Positions 1 through 5,948 of a stretch of DNA of 6,465 nucleotides are shown here, piece by piece. Position numbers and translations under genes: made by a program. How positions within the stretch are numbered: position 1 is the first letter of the stretch; every line of letters starts with the position of its first letter. Origin of the DNA: an uncultured Eubacteriales bacterium (GTDB taxonomy: Bacteria > Bacillota > Clostridia > Oscillospirales > Butyricicoccaceae); assembly GCA_934630445.1 (NCBI GenBank), contig CAKTWY010000143.1, forward strand, positions 1 to 6,465. Direction: 5' to 3'. The notes below the pieces were generated by a model. The model had not been told where the DNA came from and did not search any database. It saw nothing but the letters and a program-made list of their open reading frames with translations.

Positions 1-1111
1 GCGCCAGCTCGCCCGGCGTCTCGGGCAAGCTCTCGCCCCGGCGGGCGCAGTTGGCGCGCACTTTGCCGATCATATCCTCCGGCGTGAGCAGCGCCGGATC
101 CGTCACATCGAGCGTACCGGTGTAGCGCTCCTCCGCCGCCCAGGCCGCATCGGTCAGCGCGGCAAAGCTGTGTTCCTCTCCCAGCTCGCGGCGCACGCAC
201 TGGAGGATCCACAGGCCCGTGATATTTTTAAGGAAGCGGTATGTGCCGCCCCAGCCGCCTTCATTGGTAAAGTTTGCGCGCCGCGCCGCCTCGGAGCAGT
301 CCGGTTCGCCGCGTTCCACGCCGATCAGCGACCAGGTGCCGGAGCTGAGATAGATCGCGTCCTCCTCCATCGGCACGGCGAGCACGGCGGACGCCGTATC
401 GTGCGCGGGGGGGAGGATCACCTCGCAGTCGTAGCCGACCGCGGCCGCGATCCCGGGCGCGAGATTCCCCGCCGCCGTTCCCGGCGGTACGAGCGGACCG
501 AAGAGCGAGCGGTCAAGTCCCATGCGCGCGATCAGCTCCCCGTCCCAGTCGCGGGTACGCGCGTTCAGAAGCGCGCTTGTCGACGCGATCGTATATTCGC
601 TGACCGGCTTGCCCGTCAGGCGCCAGCTCAGGTATTCCGGCGTAAACAGAAGCCTCTTTGCGCGCGCGAGGAGTTCGGGCGACTCCTCCTTGAGCGCCTG
701 CAGCTGATAGATGGTGTTGAACGCCATCTTCTGAATGCCGGTGTGCGCGTACAGCGCCGCGTCTCCGATGAGCGCGTCAATATGCTCGGGCATGCCTTCC
801 GTGCGCCCGTCGCGGTAGGAGACGGCGTCGCCGAGCGCGCGCCCCGCTTCGTCCAGAAGGACAAAATCGACGCCCCAGGTGTCGATGCCGACGCTCGCGG
901 GCGCCTCGCCCTGCGCGCCGGCTGCGCGCATTCCCTCCAGGATATGGGAAAAGAGCGCGTCATAATCCCAGCACAGGTGACCGTTTTTCTCCACCAGGCG
1001 GTTCTCGAAACGATATACCTCTTTGAGGACAAGCTTGCCGTTCTCCACACGGCCGAGCACATGCCGTCCGCTCGACGCGCCGATATCAATGGCCAAATAC
1101 GACTGTTGCAT
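1..1111 (-). CDS. rhaB: Rhamnulokinase, N-terminal 370 residues (partial at left edge)
   Basis: An FGGY-family sugar kinase that phosphorylates L-rhamnulose to L-rhamnulose-1-phosphate in the cytoplasm, the second step of L-rhamnose catabolism. Seen: the N-terminal phosphate-binding signature AIDIGASSGRHVLG (residues 7-20), GIDTWGVDF (75-83), YRDGRT (99-104), FNTIYQL (131-137), EYLSWRLTG (159-167), STSALLN (177-183), the HDTASAV segment (237-243) holding the likely catalytic base Asp238, YLSSGTWSLIG (254-264) and NEGGWGGTYRFLKNITGLW (283-301). These match RhaB specifically rather than xylulokinase or glycerol kinase. The frame is open to the edge, ending in PETPGELA (363-370), a segment that in the family precedes roughly the last 100 residues; the C-terminus is therefore outside. 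The ATG at 1111 is set by AAGGAGG (1118-1124) six bases upstream; an overlapping out-of-frame ATG at 1116 lies too close to that site. The AraC-family gene immediately upstream is a plausible regulator (inference). Confidence 0.95.
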   Translation of the reverse strand, partial: MQQSYLAIDIGASSGRHVLGRVENGKLVLKEVYRFENRLVEKNGHLCWDYDALFSHILEGMRAAGAQGEAPASVGIDTWGVDFVLLDEAGRALGDAVSYRDGRTEGMPEHIDALIGDAALYAHTGIQKMAFNTIYQLQALKEESPELLARAKRLLFTPEYLSWRLTGKPVSEYTIASTSALLNARTRDWDGELIARMGLDRSLFGPLVPPGTAAGNLAPGIAAAVGYDCEVILPPAHDTASAVLAVPMEEDAIYLSSGTWSLIGVERGEPDCSEAARRANFTNEGGWGGTYRFLKNITGLWILQCVRRELGEEHSFAALTDAAWAAEERYTGTLDVTDPALLTPEDMIGKVRANCARRGESLPETPGELA

Positions 1112-1117
1112 GCCATG

Positions 1118-1124
1118 CCTCCTT
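1118..1124 (-). promoter_or_regulatory. Ribosome binding site of rhaB
   Basis: AAGGAGG on the minus strand, a perfect match to the anti-Shine-Dalgarno complement, six bases before the ATG at 1111. It decides between that ATG and the out-of-frame ATG at 1116. Confidence 0.85.
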
Positions 1125-1132
1125 ATACAGCA

Positions 1133-1158
1133 GCTTCCGACCGTATACCGGCCGGAGC
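1133..1158 (-). promoter_or_regulatory. Imperfect palindrome in rhaB leader, candidate operator
   Basis: Plus-strand arms GCTTCCGACC (1133-1142) and GGCCGGAGC (1150-1158) flank a GTATAC core (1143-1148). The arms are complementary apart from one mismatch and one bulged base. The element lies about 20 bases upstream of the rhaB start and overlaps the -10 of the second promoter candidate. It could bind a sugar-responsive regulator, or simply form an RNA hairpin. No known consensus was recognised. Confidence 0.3.
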
Positions 1159-1170
1159 AAATTTTGTCAT
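1142..1170 (-). promoter_or_regulatory. Candidate rhaB promoter P2
   Basis: Minus-strand ATGACA (1165-1170) and TATACG (1142-1147) are separated by exactly 17 bases, matching the sigma-A boxes at 5/6 and 4/6 positions. The transcript would start about 25 bases before the rhaB ATG. It competes with the better -10 box at 1175-1180, and only one of them may be real. Confidence 0.35.
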
Positions 1171-1174
1171 ATAT

Positions 1175-1203
1175 ATTATACATGATAAAAATAAAAAAAT
1201 AAG
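1175..1203 (-). promoter_or_regulatory. Candidate rhaB promoter P1
   Basis: A perfect TATAAT -10 box on the minus strand (1175-1180) lies in an AT-rich stretch between the upstream terminator and rhaB. The position 17 bases upstream reads TTATTT, a poor -35 that falls inside the T-tract of the terminator. A weak -35 with a perfect -10 would suit an activator-dependent promoter, as expected for AraC control (inference). Confidence 0.4.
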
Positions 1204-1235
1204 GACGCGATTTATGTTATCTTACGTCCTTATTT
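1193..1235 (-). terminator. Rho-independent terminator of the AraC-family gene
   Basis: Perfect 11-bp inverted repeat: AAATAAGGACG (1197-1207) and CGTCCTTATTT (1225-1235), with a 17-base loop. On the minus strand the hairpin runs straight into a seven-T tract (1193-1199) followed by ATTTTTAT. It lies 34 bases after the AraC stop codon. It separates that gene from rhaB, so the kinase needs its own promoter or readthrough. Confidence 0.8.
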
Positions 1236-1269
1236 GCAAACAGATCGATCGTCATGCACAGCTTCCGTC

Positions 1270-2250
1270 TCACGCTTCCGGCCGGTGTTCGGCATGGGCG
1301 GCGCGGTACTCCCCCGGGCTCATCTGATAAAGCGCGCGAAAGCGGCGGTAAAAATAGCTCGTGTTTTCATACCCCACGGTGGCGATCACGTCGGAAACGG
1401 ATAGCGGCGTGCGCCTGAGGAGCGTAAGCGCCGCCTGGAAGCGCCGCAGCTGGAGAAGCTCTTTAAATGTATAACCCGTATCCCGGCGCACGGCGCGGCT
1501 GAGACGGTAGGCCGGCACCCCCTCGCGCCGCGCGAGGGCATCAAGGCTCGCGTCGGCGTAATGCTCCTCGATATAGGCGAGGATGCGCGCCGTTTCCCCG
1601 CTCATCCGCCGCCCGGGAAAGCCCTCGTCCACCCGGTCGCCGCAGCCGAGGAGCGTCTGCAGCAGCAGGCCCATCGTGATGCGGTTCAGCCGCTCGCTGT
1701 CCTCGCGCTCATTCATGAGCGTCCAGACCATGTTCTCCACCAGATTCTGCACGGGCACGACGTCGCTGACGCGGTAGTGCAGGAACTTCGCCGGCACATC
1801 GCCCTGCATCAGACTCCCGGCGATAAAGTCGCCCAGCGCGCTGCCCGTTTCCATCATGTCGAAAGCCGTGTGGAAAAAGCGCGGCATGACCATAAAGTTG
1901 ACGCACACATCGCCCAGGCCTGCCGGCTCGATTTCATGCGTGCAGTGCTGGTTGAGGAAGAGCAGCTCGCCGGCGCGCAGCGTGACGCGCTCGGTTCCGT
2001 TGAGGATATGCGTTGTGCTGCCCTCGCACATGTAGAGGATCTCGACATAATTGTGTCTGTGGCAGGGAAAGGCCACAAAGCGCGTATGCGCGCGCACGGC
2101 CATCAGCTTGCCGCCCTGCAGAAACTTCCGCCCGTCGATGGTGAAATCCCGCCCGGAGGTATACCGCGCGCGGCGCAGCTCTTTCCCCTGCAGGAGCTCG
2201 CGTTCTTCCTGCGTGACGGCGCGCAGGGCCGACAGGAGCGCCTCTCTCAC
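1270..2250 (-). CDS. AraC-family transcriptional regulator with N-terminal cupin domain
   Basis: A 326-residue cytoplasmic DNA-binding regulator. The sensor half is a cupin-like fold around residues 50-120, with the histidine-rich FPCHRHNYVEILYM (61-74), then HILNG (81-85) and LLFLNQH (96-102). The C-terminal AraC domain (about 220-320) carries two helix-turn-helix units, about 235-256 (SLDALARREGVPAYRLSRAV) and 284-305 (SVSDVIATVGYENTSYFYRR), ending in the usual MSPGEYR (310-316). The length is slightly above the family's usual 280-310. The start is GTG at 2250, supported by GGGAGGG (2259-2265) eight bases upstream; the ATG at 2258 is out of frame. It sits directly upstream of rhaB on the same strand but is separated by a terminator. 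By position it is a candidate rhamnose-responsive activator, but the sensor ligand cannot be read from sequence. Only 29 bases separate its start from the tRNA terminator, leaving little space for its own promoter. Confidence 0.92.
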   Translation of the reverse strand: MREALLSALRAVTQEERELLQGKELRRARYTSGRDFTIDGRKFLQGGKLMAVRAHTRFVAFPCHRHNYVEILYMCEGSTTHILNGTERVTLRAGELLFLNQHCTHEIEPAGLGDVCVNFMVMPRFFHTAFDMMETGSALGDFIAGSLMQGDVPAKFLHYRVSDVVPVQNLVENMVWTLMNEREDSERLNRITMGLLLQTLLGCGDRVDEGFPGRRMSGETARILAYIEEHYADASLDALARREGVPAYRLSRAVRRDTGYTFKELLQLRRFQAALTLLRRTPLSVSDVIATVGYENTSYFYRRFRALYQMSPGEYRAAHAEHRPEA

Positions 2251-2258
2251 AGCAGCAT

Positions 2259-2265
2259 CCCTCCC
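2259..2265 (-). promoter_or_regulatory. Ribosome binding site deciding the GTG start of the AraC-family gene
   Basis: GGGAGGG on the minus strand, eight bases before the GTG at 2250. The in-frame stop at 2278-2280 rules out any start further upstream than about 2277, and no ATG in frame lies between. Confidence 0.75.
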
Positions 2266-2279
2266 GCAATCAAAATGTC

Positions 2280-2311
2280 AAAAAACCCGCTGCTTTCTGC
2301 AGCGGGTTTTT

Positions 2312-2312
<1 letters not shown>
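2280..2312 (-). terminator. Bidirectional rho-independent terminator after tRNA-Ala
   Basis: Perfect 14-bp inverted repeat: AAAAAACCCGCTGC (2280-2293) and GCAGCGGGTTTTTT (2299-2312), with a five-base loop. The GC-rich core is flanked by a six-A tract on one side and a six-T tract on the other, so it should work in both directions. It begins at the last base of the tRNA CCA end, so the A side of the stem is continuous with the mature tRNA 3' terminus. Confidence 0.92.
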
Positions 2313-2387
<75 letters not shown>

Positions 2388-2406
2388 ATGGATTTAATGC
2401 TTAAAT

Positions 2407-2436
2407 ATAATACCATATCAGGAGCGGGCCTGTCAA
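2407..2436 (-). promoter_or_regulatory. Sigma-A promoter of tRNA-Ala
   Basis: On the minus strand a perfect TTGACA (2431-2436) is followed after 18 bases by TATTAT (2407-2412, 5/6 match), preceded by G to give GTATTAT. Initiation near 2400 gives a leader of about a dozen bases before the tRNA. The -35 lies only 13 bases beyond the stop codon of the upstream URO-D-like gene. No clear terminator separates the two, so readthrough into the tRNA is possible. Confidence 0.8.
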
Positions 2437-2448
2437 TCCTTTTTTCTA

Positions 2449-3411
2449 TCATTCTTCAGCCGGATAAACGCCGCACTCACGCCAGACGCGCAGCATCAGC
2501 TCATACCGCTCAAGCGGAAGGCCGGTATACACACAGTTCGATGTGCAGAAAATATACCCCGGCTCGGCCAGTCCCTCTCTGAGGGAACGCTTGACGTCGG
2601 CAATGCATTCCTCTTCCGTTCCGGTCTGCAGAAGGCCGCAGTTGACGTTGCCGGCAAGCGCGACGCGCCCGCGCGTAACCTTTCTCACCTCAGGGATGGT
2701 TACGCCCCCCTGCGGGTCGAGCGAATGCAGCGCGTCCGGCCCGCACTCGACGATCTGATCGAGAATGGGCATGATATTGCCGTCGGTGTGCTTGATGGTA
2801 TAAAACCCCATGGCACGGTAGTCGTCGATGATCTCTTTGAGATACGGCGCGATCAGTTCGGAAAAAATACCCGGACCGAAGAAGGGATTGGTATTAAAGC
2901 AGTAGTCTGAGCAGAGTGCGAAGCCGTCAAGAAGGCCCGTTCCCGCAAGCTTCTCGGCAAAGGCGCGGCGCTCTTCGACGCGGGCGGCGGCCTCGCGCTT
3001 GAGCGCTTCCGGCTCTTCATACATGCGGGCGGCAAAGTCCACCATCGTCTCCCCCGTCGGGATCTCAAACGTCGGGTCGCCGTGCATCATAACAAAATAT
3101 TTGTCGCCGGACAGCGTGCGGACCTCTTCCAGAAGCGCGCGCGTGCTGTCGATATCCCGCGGATTGGGATGAACGAAGATGGCGCTGTGGCCGTATTTCT
3201 CCGCCGTCATGACATAGAGCTCGGCCATATCTTTGATATGCAGCGCGCGCTCACGCGCCTGCATCTGGTTCCACTGGAAATAATTGCGATGCTCGGGATG
3301 TACCCGGCCGAACACCTCCATGGTGAGAAAAAAGACAAGTTCAAAATGCGGCACGAGTCCTTCGACCGGCTCGCGTTTGAGTGCGCGGATAAAACGTTCT
3401 CTCTCCGTCAT
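2449..3411 (-). CDS. URO-D/MtaA-superfamily protein (uroporphyrinogen decarboxylase-like, probable methyltransferase)
   Basis: A 320-residue cytoplasmic TIM-barrel protein of the uroporphyrinogen-decarboxylase/cobalamin-methyltransferase superfamily. Seen: N-terminal MTERERFIRALKREPVEG (1-18), the usual opening of the family, then PHFELVF (21-27), FVMMHGDPTF (106-115), FALCSDYCFNTNPFF (164-178), HTDGNIMPILDQI (208-220), LHSLDPQGG (228-236), LAGNVNCG (252-259) and CTSNCVYTGLP (289-299). In the methyltransferase branch (MtaA, MtbA) zinc is held by a His-x-Cys motif and a distal Cys. Here the motif reads His208-Thr-Asp210 with cysteines at 258, 289 and 293, so a metal site is possible but altered. 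It is unlikely to be the haem-pathway HemE, as no haem gene is nearby. Substrate unknown. The ATG at 3411 has GGAAGGA ten bases upstream; a start at 3495 would place the predicted promoter inside the gene. Confidence 0.82.
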   Translation of the reverse strand: MTERERFIRALKREPVEGLVPHFELVFFLTMEVFGRVHPEHRNYFQWNQMQARERALHIKDMAELYVMTAEKYGHSAIFVHPNPRDIDSTRALLEEVRTLSGDKYFVMMHGDPTFEIPTGETMVDFAARMYEEPEALKREAAARVEERRAFAEKLAGTGLLDGFALCSDYCFNTNPFFGPGIFSELIAPYLKEIIDDYRAMGFYTIKHTDGNIMPILDQIVECGPDALHSLDPQGGVTIPEVRKVTRGRVALAGNVNCGLLQTGTEEECIADVKRSLREGLAEPGYIFCTSNCVYTGLPLERYELMLRVWRECGVYPAEE

Positions 3412-3445
3412 GAAAACGCCGTCCTTCCGTGTTTGGATATTTAAA

Positions 3446-3474
3446 AATATAGCATATGCACGTGTATGTGTAAA
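3446..3474 (-). promoter_or_regulatory. Sigma-A promoter of the URO-D-like gene
   Basis: On the minus strand TTTACA (3469-3474) and TATATT (3446-3451), each a 5/6 match, are separated by exactly 17 bases. Initiation near 3440 would leave a leader of about 28 bases carrying the Shine-Dalgarno site. The -10 overlaps the perfect AT palindrome ATATTTAAAAATAT (3437-3450). The promoter supports 3411 as the start of the gene. Confidence 0.65.
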
Positions 3475-3481
3475 TGGCGCG

Positions 3482-3495
3482 ATGACAGATGTCAT
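3482..3495. promoter_or_regulatory. Palindrome upstream of the URO-D-like promoter, candidate operator
   Basis: Perfect 6-bp inverted repeat ATGACA-GA-TGTCAT. It begins eight bases upstream of the -35 box, placing it around -43 to -56 relative to the predicted start, a usual location for an activator site. The binding factor is unknown; no regulator gene is adjacent to this promoter. Confidence 0.4.
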
Positions 3496-3524
3496 TGTTC
3501 TTTTGTGAAGCGATTATGCCTGGA

Positions 3525-3556
3525 AAGGCCCGCGCGGCACATGCCGTGCGGGCCTT
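3525..3556 (-). terminator. Strong GC-rich hairpin ending the permease/small-protein unit
   Basis: Arms AAGGCCCGCGCGGCA (3525-3539) and TGCCGTGCGGGCCTT (3542-3556) pair over 15 positions with a single mismatch that is a C-A or G-U pair depending on the strand. It lies 26 bases after the stop of the small membrane-protein gene, as expected for a terminator. The following minus-strand bases (TTTCCAGGCATAATC) contain only a short T run, so termination may be inefficient, or the hairpin may mainly stabilise the mRNA 3' end. Confidence 0.6.
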
Positions 3557-3582
3557 CTATGGAAGGGTTGGTGGTTCGTTTT

Positions 3583-3750
3583 TCAGCCAAGGAACGCCGT
3601 CTGCACGATGTAGCACAGAAGGCCGAAGACAACCAGGCCAATGGATACGATACGCGTCTCTTTGACGCGTTCAGGCTCCCTGGGCGTAATGATATTCCAT
3701 AAGACTGCAATGAGGACGAGCGCCACGACCAGTACAATAAAGTTTACCAT
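3583..3750 (-). CDS. Small two-helix membrane protein coupled to NCS1 permease (55 aa)
   Basis: A 55-residue hypothetical integral membrane protein, too short for many gene finders. It begins MVNFIVLVVALVLIAVLW, which starts a first hydrophobic helix (about 3-21). A polar, charged linker follows (ITPREPERVKETR, 21-33), then a second helix (about 34-53) and a short end, TAFLG. A hairpin with both termini on the same side is predicted. The ATG at 3750 follows AAGGGAG (3760-3766) by nine bases. The site lies in the last codons of the permease gene, whose stop at 3756 is only five bases before this ATG, so translational coupling is likely. Function not recognised. By position it may be a small accessory subunit or stabiliser of the permease (inference). 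The ribosome site, tight spacing, clean hydrophobic pattern and following hairpin all argue that it is real. Confidence 0.8.
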   Translation of the reverse strand: MVNFIVLVVALVLIAVLWNIITPREPERVKETRIVSIGLVVFGLLCYIVQTAFLG

Positions 3751-3755
3751 AAATG

Positions 3756-5135
3756 TTATCTCCCTTCTCTTGCTGCGGCAAGCGCTTCGTTTTTCTTGAT
3801 CTCTTTTGCGCGGAAGCCGAGGGCGTTGAAGATAAAGGTGGAAACGACATACACCACAAGCGTTCCGATCAGAGCGTTGACCGCGCCGATGCCCCAGGGG
3901 GATTTCCAGCCGAGGATGAGACCGAGGATGAGCGCGGGAATGACGGCGGGATTGAACTTGTGATGCTGCACGTCCTCGTCGTTTACATTGATCTTGTAGA
4001 AGTCCTTATGGCCGGACCAGTGGAAATTCGTCTTTGAAAGGATGAAGAAGTCGATGATTGAAATGGAACCGATGACCGGGATCAGGTAGCCGAGGTAGGA
4101 AATGAACGGAACGTAGTAGTTCTGGATATCAAGGCCTGTGATCGCCATGCCGACGACGCCCACGAGGAGAATGATGTGACGGCGGGCGGGTCTTTTTCCG
4201 GTGACGACTTCAACCGCGGAAGGAAGGGCCGTTGAGGTGACATATGCCGAGTGCTCCGCCGTCGTCCAGGTCTGGACGAAGAACATGATCGCGCCGAGCG
4301 TGACCATACCGAGCACGCCGAGGGTCTTGCCGACATCGTCCGTACCGGTCGCCGCGCCCCAGATGGCGCCGCAGCTGATGCAGAGGACGAAGCCGCCGAA
4401 GAACCCGAGGAAGGAGGAGATGATCGCGTCCTTCGCGCTCTTTGCATAGCGGAAATAGTCCGCCGCACGCGAGCAGCCCGAGATCCACGTTCCGACGACC
4501 ATGGTGATGCCGGCGGCAAGCGTATACTTCTGCGGATAGATGTTCGAGAACACGGCCGCGTAGCCGCCCGGGAGCGTGCCGACGCGGTACAGGCCGTAGG
4601 CGCCGACGATCACGAGGATGGGAAACGCGATTTTATTGAGGATAATCATCTGCTTCAGGCCGACGTAGCCGTTGGTGATGAAGAGCATGGAGATGATAAT
4701 GCTGAATACGCGGATATTGACCTGCGGATAGATGCTGTCAAGAATGCTGGCGAAGATGGCGTTCATAACGACGAACCAGCCAATATCCGCGATGTGGAAG
4801 CCGGGGATGGCAACGCCCTTGCTGCCATATGCAAATGTACCGGAGAGCGCGGCATTGCAGCCCGTCGTGTAGCCGATGATGCCGTTGAGCGCCACGAAGG
4901 CGGAGAGATAGATCGCGCCCCAGAAGATCGCGAGAAACGCATTTGAGATCGTACCCATGCCGGTGCCGAGGTTGACGCCGCATTGATACAGCTGCGCGAC
5001 CATCGCCGCGCCGAACCAGACGACCGTCAGCTGCGGCCACGTGGCACGGTGCGACATCGGCACCGGTTCGTAGGGGAAGTCGTCGCCGCTCATGACTACT
5101 TTTTTGCTTTTGGTTTCCACAGCAGCTTTGCTCAT
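3756..5135 (-). CDS. NCS1-family cytosine/purine-type permease (CodB-like)
   Basis: A 459-residue inner-membrane transporter of the nucleobase:cation symporter-1 family, which imports cytosine, purines, allantoin, hydantoins or related compounds with H+ or Na+. A charged N-terminus (1-30, with YEPVPMSHRATWPQL at 22-36) is followed by about twelve hydrophobic segments from about 37 to 440. The first helix has FGAAMVAQLYQCGVNLG (41-57). Family-like features are GIIGYTTGCNAALSGTFAYGSKG (split over 85-107), PGFHIADIGWFVV (111-123), GTWISGCSRAADYFRYAKSA (215-234) and TWTTAEHSAYVTSTALPS (289-306). The substrate cannot be fixed from sequence. The ATG at 5135 follows GAGGAG (5143-5148) by seven bases; the GTG at 5150 in the same frame adjoins that site and is rejected. 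It follows the CobW-like segment by 123 bases and is coupled to the small membrane-protein gene downstream. Confidence 0.9.
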   Translation of the reverse strand: MSKAAVETKSKKVVMSGDDFPYEPVPMSHRATWPQLTVVWFGAAMVAQLYQCGVNLGTGMGTISNAFLAIFWGAIYLSAFVALNGIIGYTTGCNAALSGTFAYGSKGVAIPGFHIADIGWFVVMNAIFASILDSIYPQVNIRVFSIIISMLFITNGYVGLKQMIILNKIAFPILVIVGAYGLYRVGTLPGGYAAVFSNIYPQKYTLAAGITMVVGTWISGCSRAADYFRYAKSAKDAIISSFLGFFGGFVLCISCGAIWGAATGTDDVGKTLGVLGMVTLGAIMFFVQTWTTAEHSAYVTSTALPSAVEVVTGKRPARRHIILLVGVVGMAITGLDIQNYYVPFISYLGYLIPVIGSISIIDFFILSKTNFHWSGHKDFYKINVNDEDVQHHKFNPAVIPALILGLILGWKSPWGIGAVNALIGTLVVYVVSTFIFNALGFRAKEIKKNEALAAAREGR

Positions 5136-5258
5136 AGTTGTTCTCCTCACTTTATATTAGATTTTCCGGCGCTCTGCGGACGCTCCGTACCGAAGCCTTG
5201 CCCGCGCAGAGCCCGTTTCGTCTGCATGAAAAGGGCAGTGCAGTGGATAAGCATATGT
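5136..5258 (-). other. Permease leader with an inverted repeat
   Basis: This 123-base gap lies between the CobW-like stop and the permease start. It holds an 8-bp perfect inverted repeat, GCTCTGCG (5171-5178) and CGCAGAGC (5205-5212), with a 26-base loop. No T-tract follows the hairpin on the minus strand, so it is not an evident terminator or attenuator. An AT-rich TAATAT (5155-5160) lies too near the ribosome site to be a convincing -10, and no good -35 precedes it. No known riboswitch was recognised. Transcription from the upstream frame is possible. Confidence 0.35.
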
Positions 5259-5948
5259 TCAGCGCGCTTCGCCGCGCTCCGCGCCGGGCGCCTGGTCGAC
5301 CTCCTCGATCTGCGCTGCGGCGCCCAGCACGCCCTGAAAGGCGCGCAGCGAATCAAGGATTTCCCGCGGGGCGATGCTGCGCATGATGAAAACGATCTCC
5401 GAGCGGCGCTCTTCCTCCCCCCAGGAGTCGAAGTGCTGCGGCGGATGGATGATGTGCTGTACTCCGTTGATCGCCACAGGACCGGACGCACCGGTATCCA
5501 CCATGCCCTTGACACGGTAGATCTCCTCCCCATGAGCAAAGAGCAGCATCGACAGCCACAGCCCGAACGCGCCCCAGTCGAGCGGCTCATAAAACCGGAT
5601 GGAGACCGAGCGCACCTCGCTGCCGTGCCGCCGCGCGGGGATGGCTGGAAGCGCCGCGGGCGCATCGCGCGGTGGAAGCGCGTCGGTGCGCAGAAGCGCC
5701 TGCGCATCGATATCGCCGTAGACGGCTTCAAAGATCTGCGCCGCAGGGTTGTCCGCGCGGATCTTTTCCCGAAGGGCAGGCAACGCGTCCGCCTGGGCAA
5801 GATCGGTCTTGGTCAGAATGATCTTATCCGCCACGGCGATCTGCTTGACCGACTCGGGCGTCGTGTCCAGATGGAGCATGCCGTTCACCGCGTCGACGCA
5901 GGAGATGACGGCGTCGACGGTATAATGGTGCTGCAGCATCGGATCTGT
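5259..5948 (-). pseudogene. CobW/COG0523-family GTPase, truncated at N-terminus
   Basis: The last 228-229 residues of a G3E GTPase of the COG0523 family, proteins that supply metals such as zinc or cobalt to client enzymes. Seen: DPMLQHHYTVDAVISCVDAVNG directly after the join (more than one family-typical block, with CVDAVNG as a clear signature), then IILTKTDL, the TKxD form of the guanine-specificity motif. The CobW C-terminal domain follows, with HGSEVRSVSIRF, YRVKG, GVQHIIHPPQHFDSW and an end rich in charged residues. Missing are roughly 130 N-terminal residues that should contain the P-loop GxxGxGKT/S, the CxCC metal-binding motif and switch regions, so GTP hydrolysis and metal handling should be lost. 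An intact copy may have preceded the permease as its operon partner (inference). Confidence 0.8.

Noticed and set aside
170..1327. Long open frame on the plus strand (385 codons) opposite rhaB
   Set aside because: It lies antisense to a clear rhamnulokinase, has an arginine- and alanine-rich composition typical of GC-rich shadow frames, runs through the rhaB promoter and AraC terminator, and shows no domain or ribosome site.
3412..3495. Upstream ATG at 3495 extending the URO-D-like protein by 28 residues
   Set aside because: The extension would cover the predicted promoter, has no ribosome site and shows no family similarity; homology begins at MTERERF encoded from 3411.
4251..4946. Plus-strand open frame rich in Asp, Glu and Arg opposite the permease
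   Set aside because: Hydrophobic codons of a membrane protein read in antisense give this charged composition; there is no independent coding evidence.
5136..5150. GTG start at 5150 for the permease
   Set aside because: It lies next to the GAGGAG Shine-Dalgarno sequence itself and adds only five residues; the ATG at 5135 is correctly spaced.
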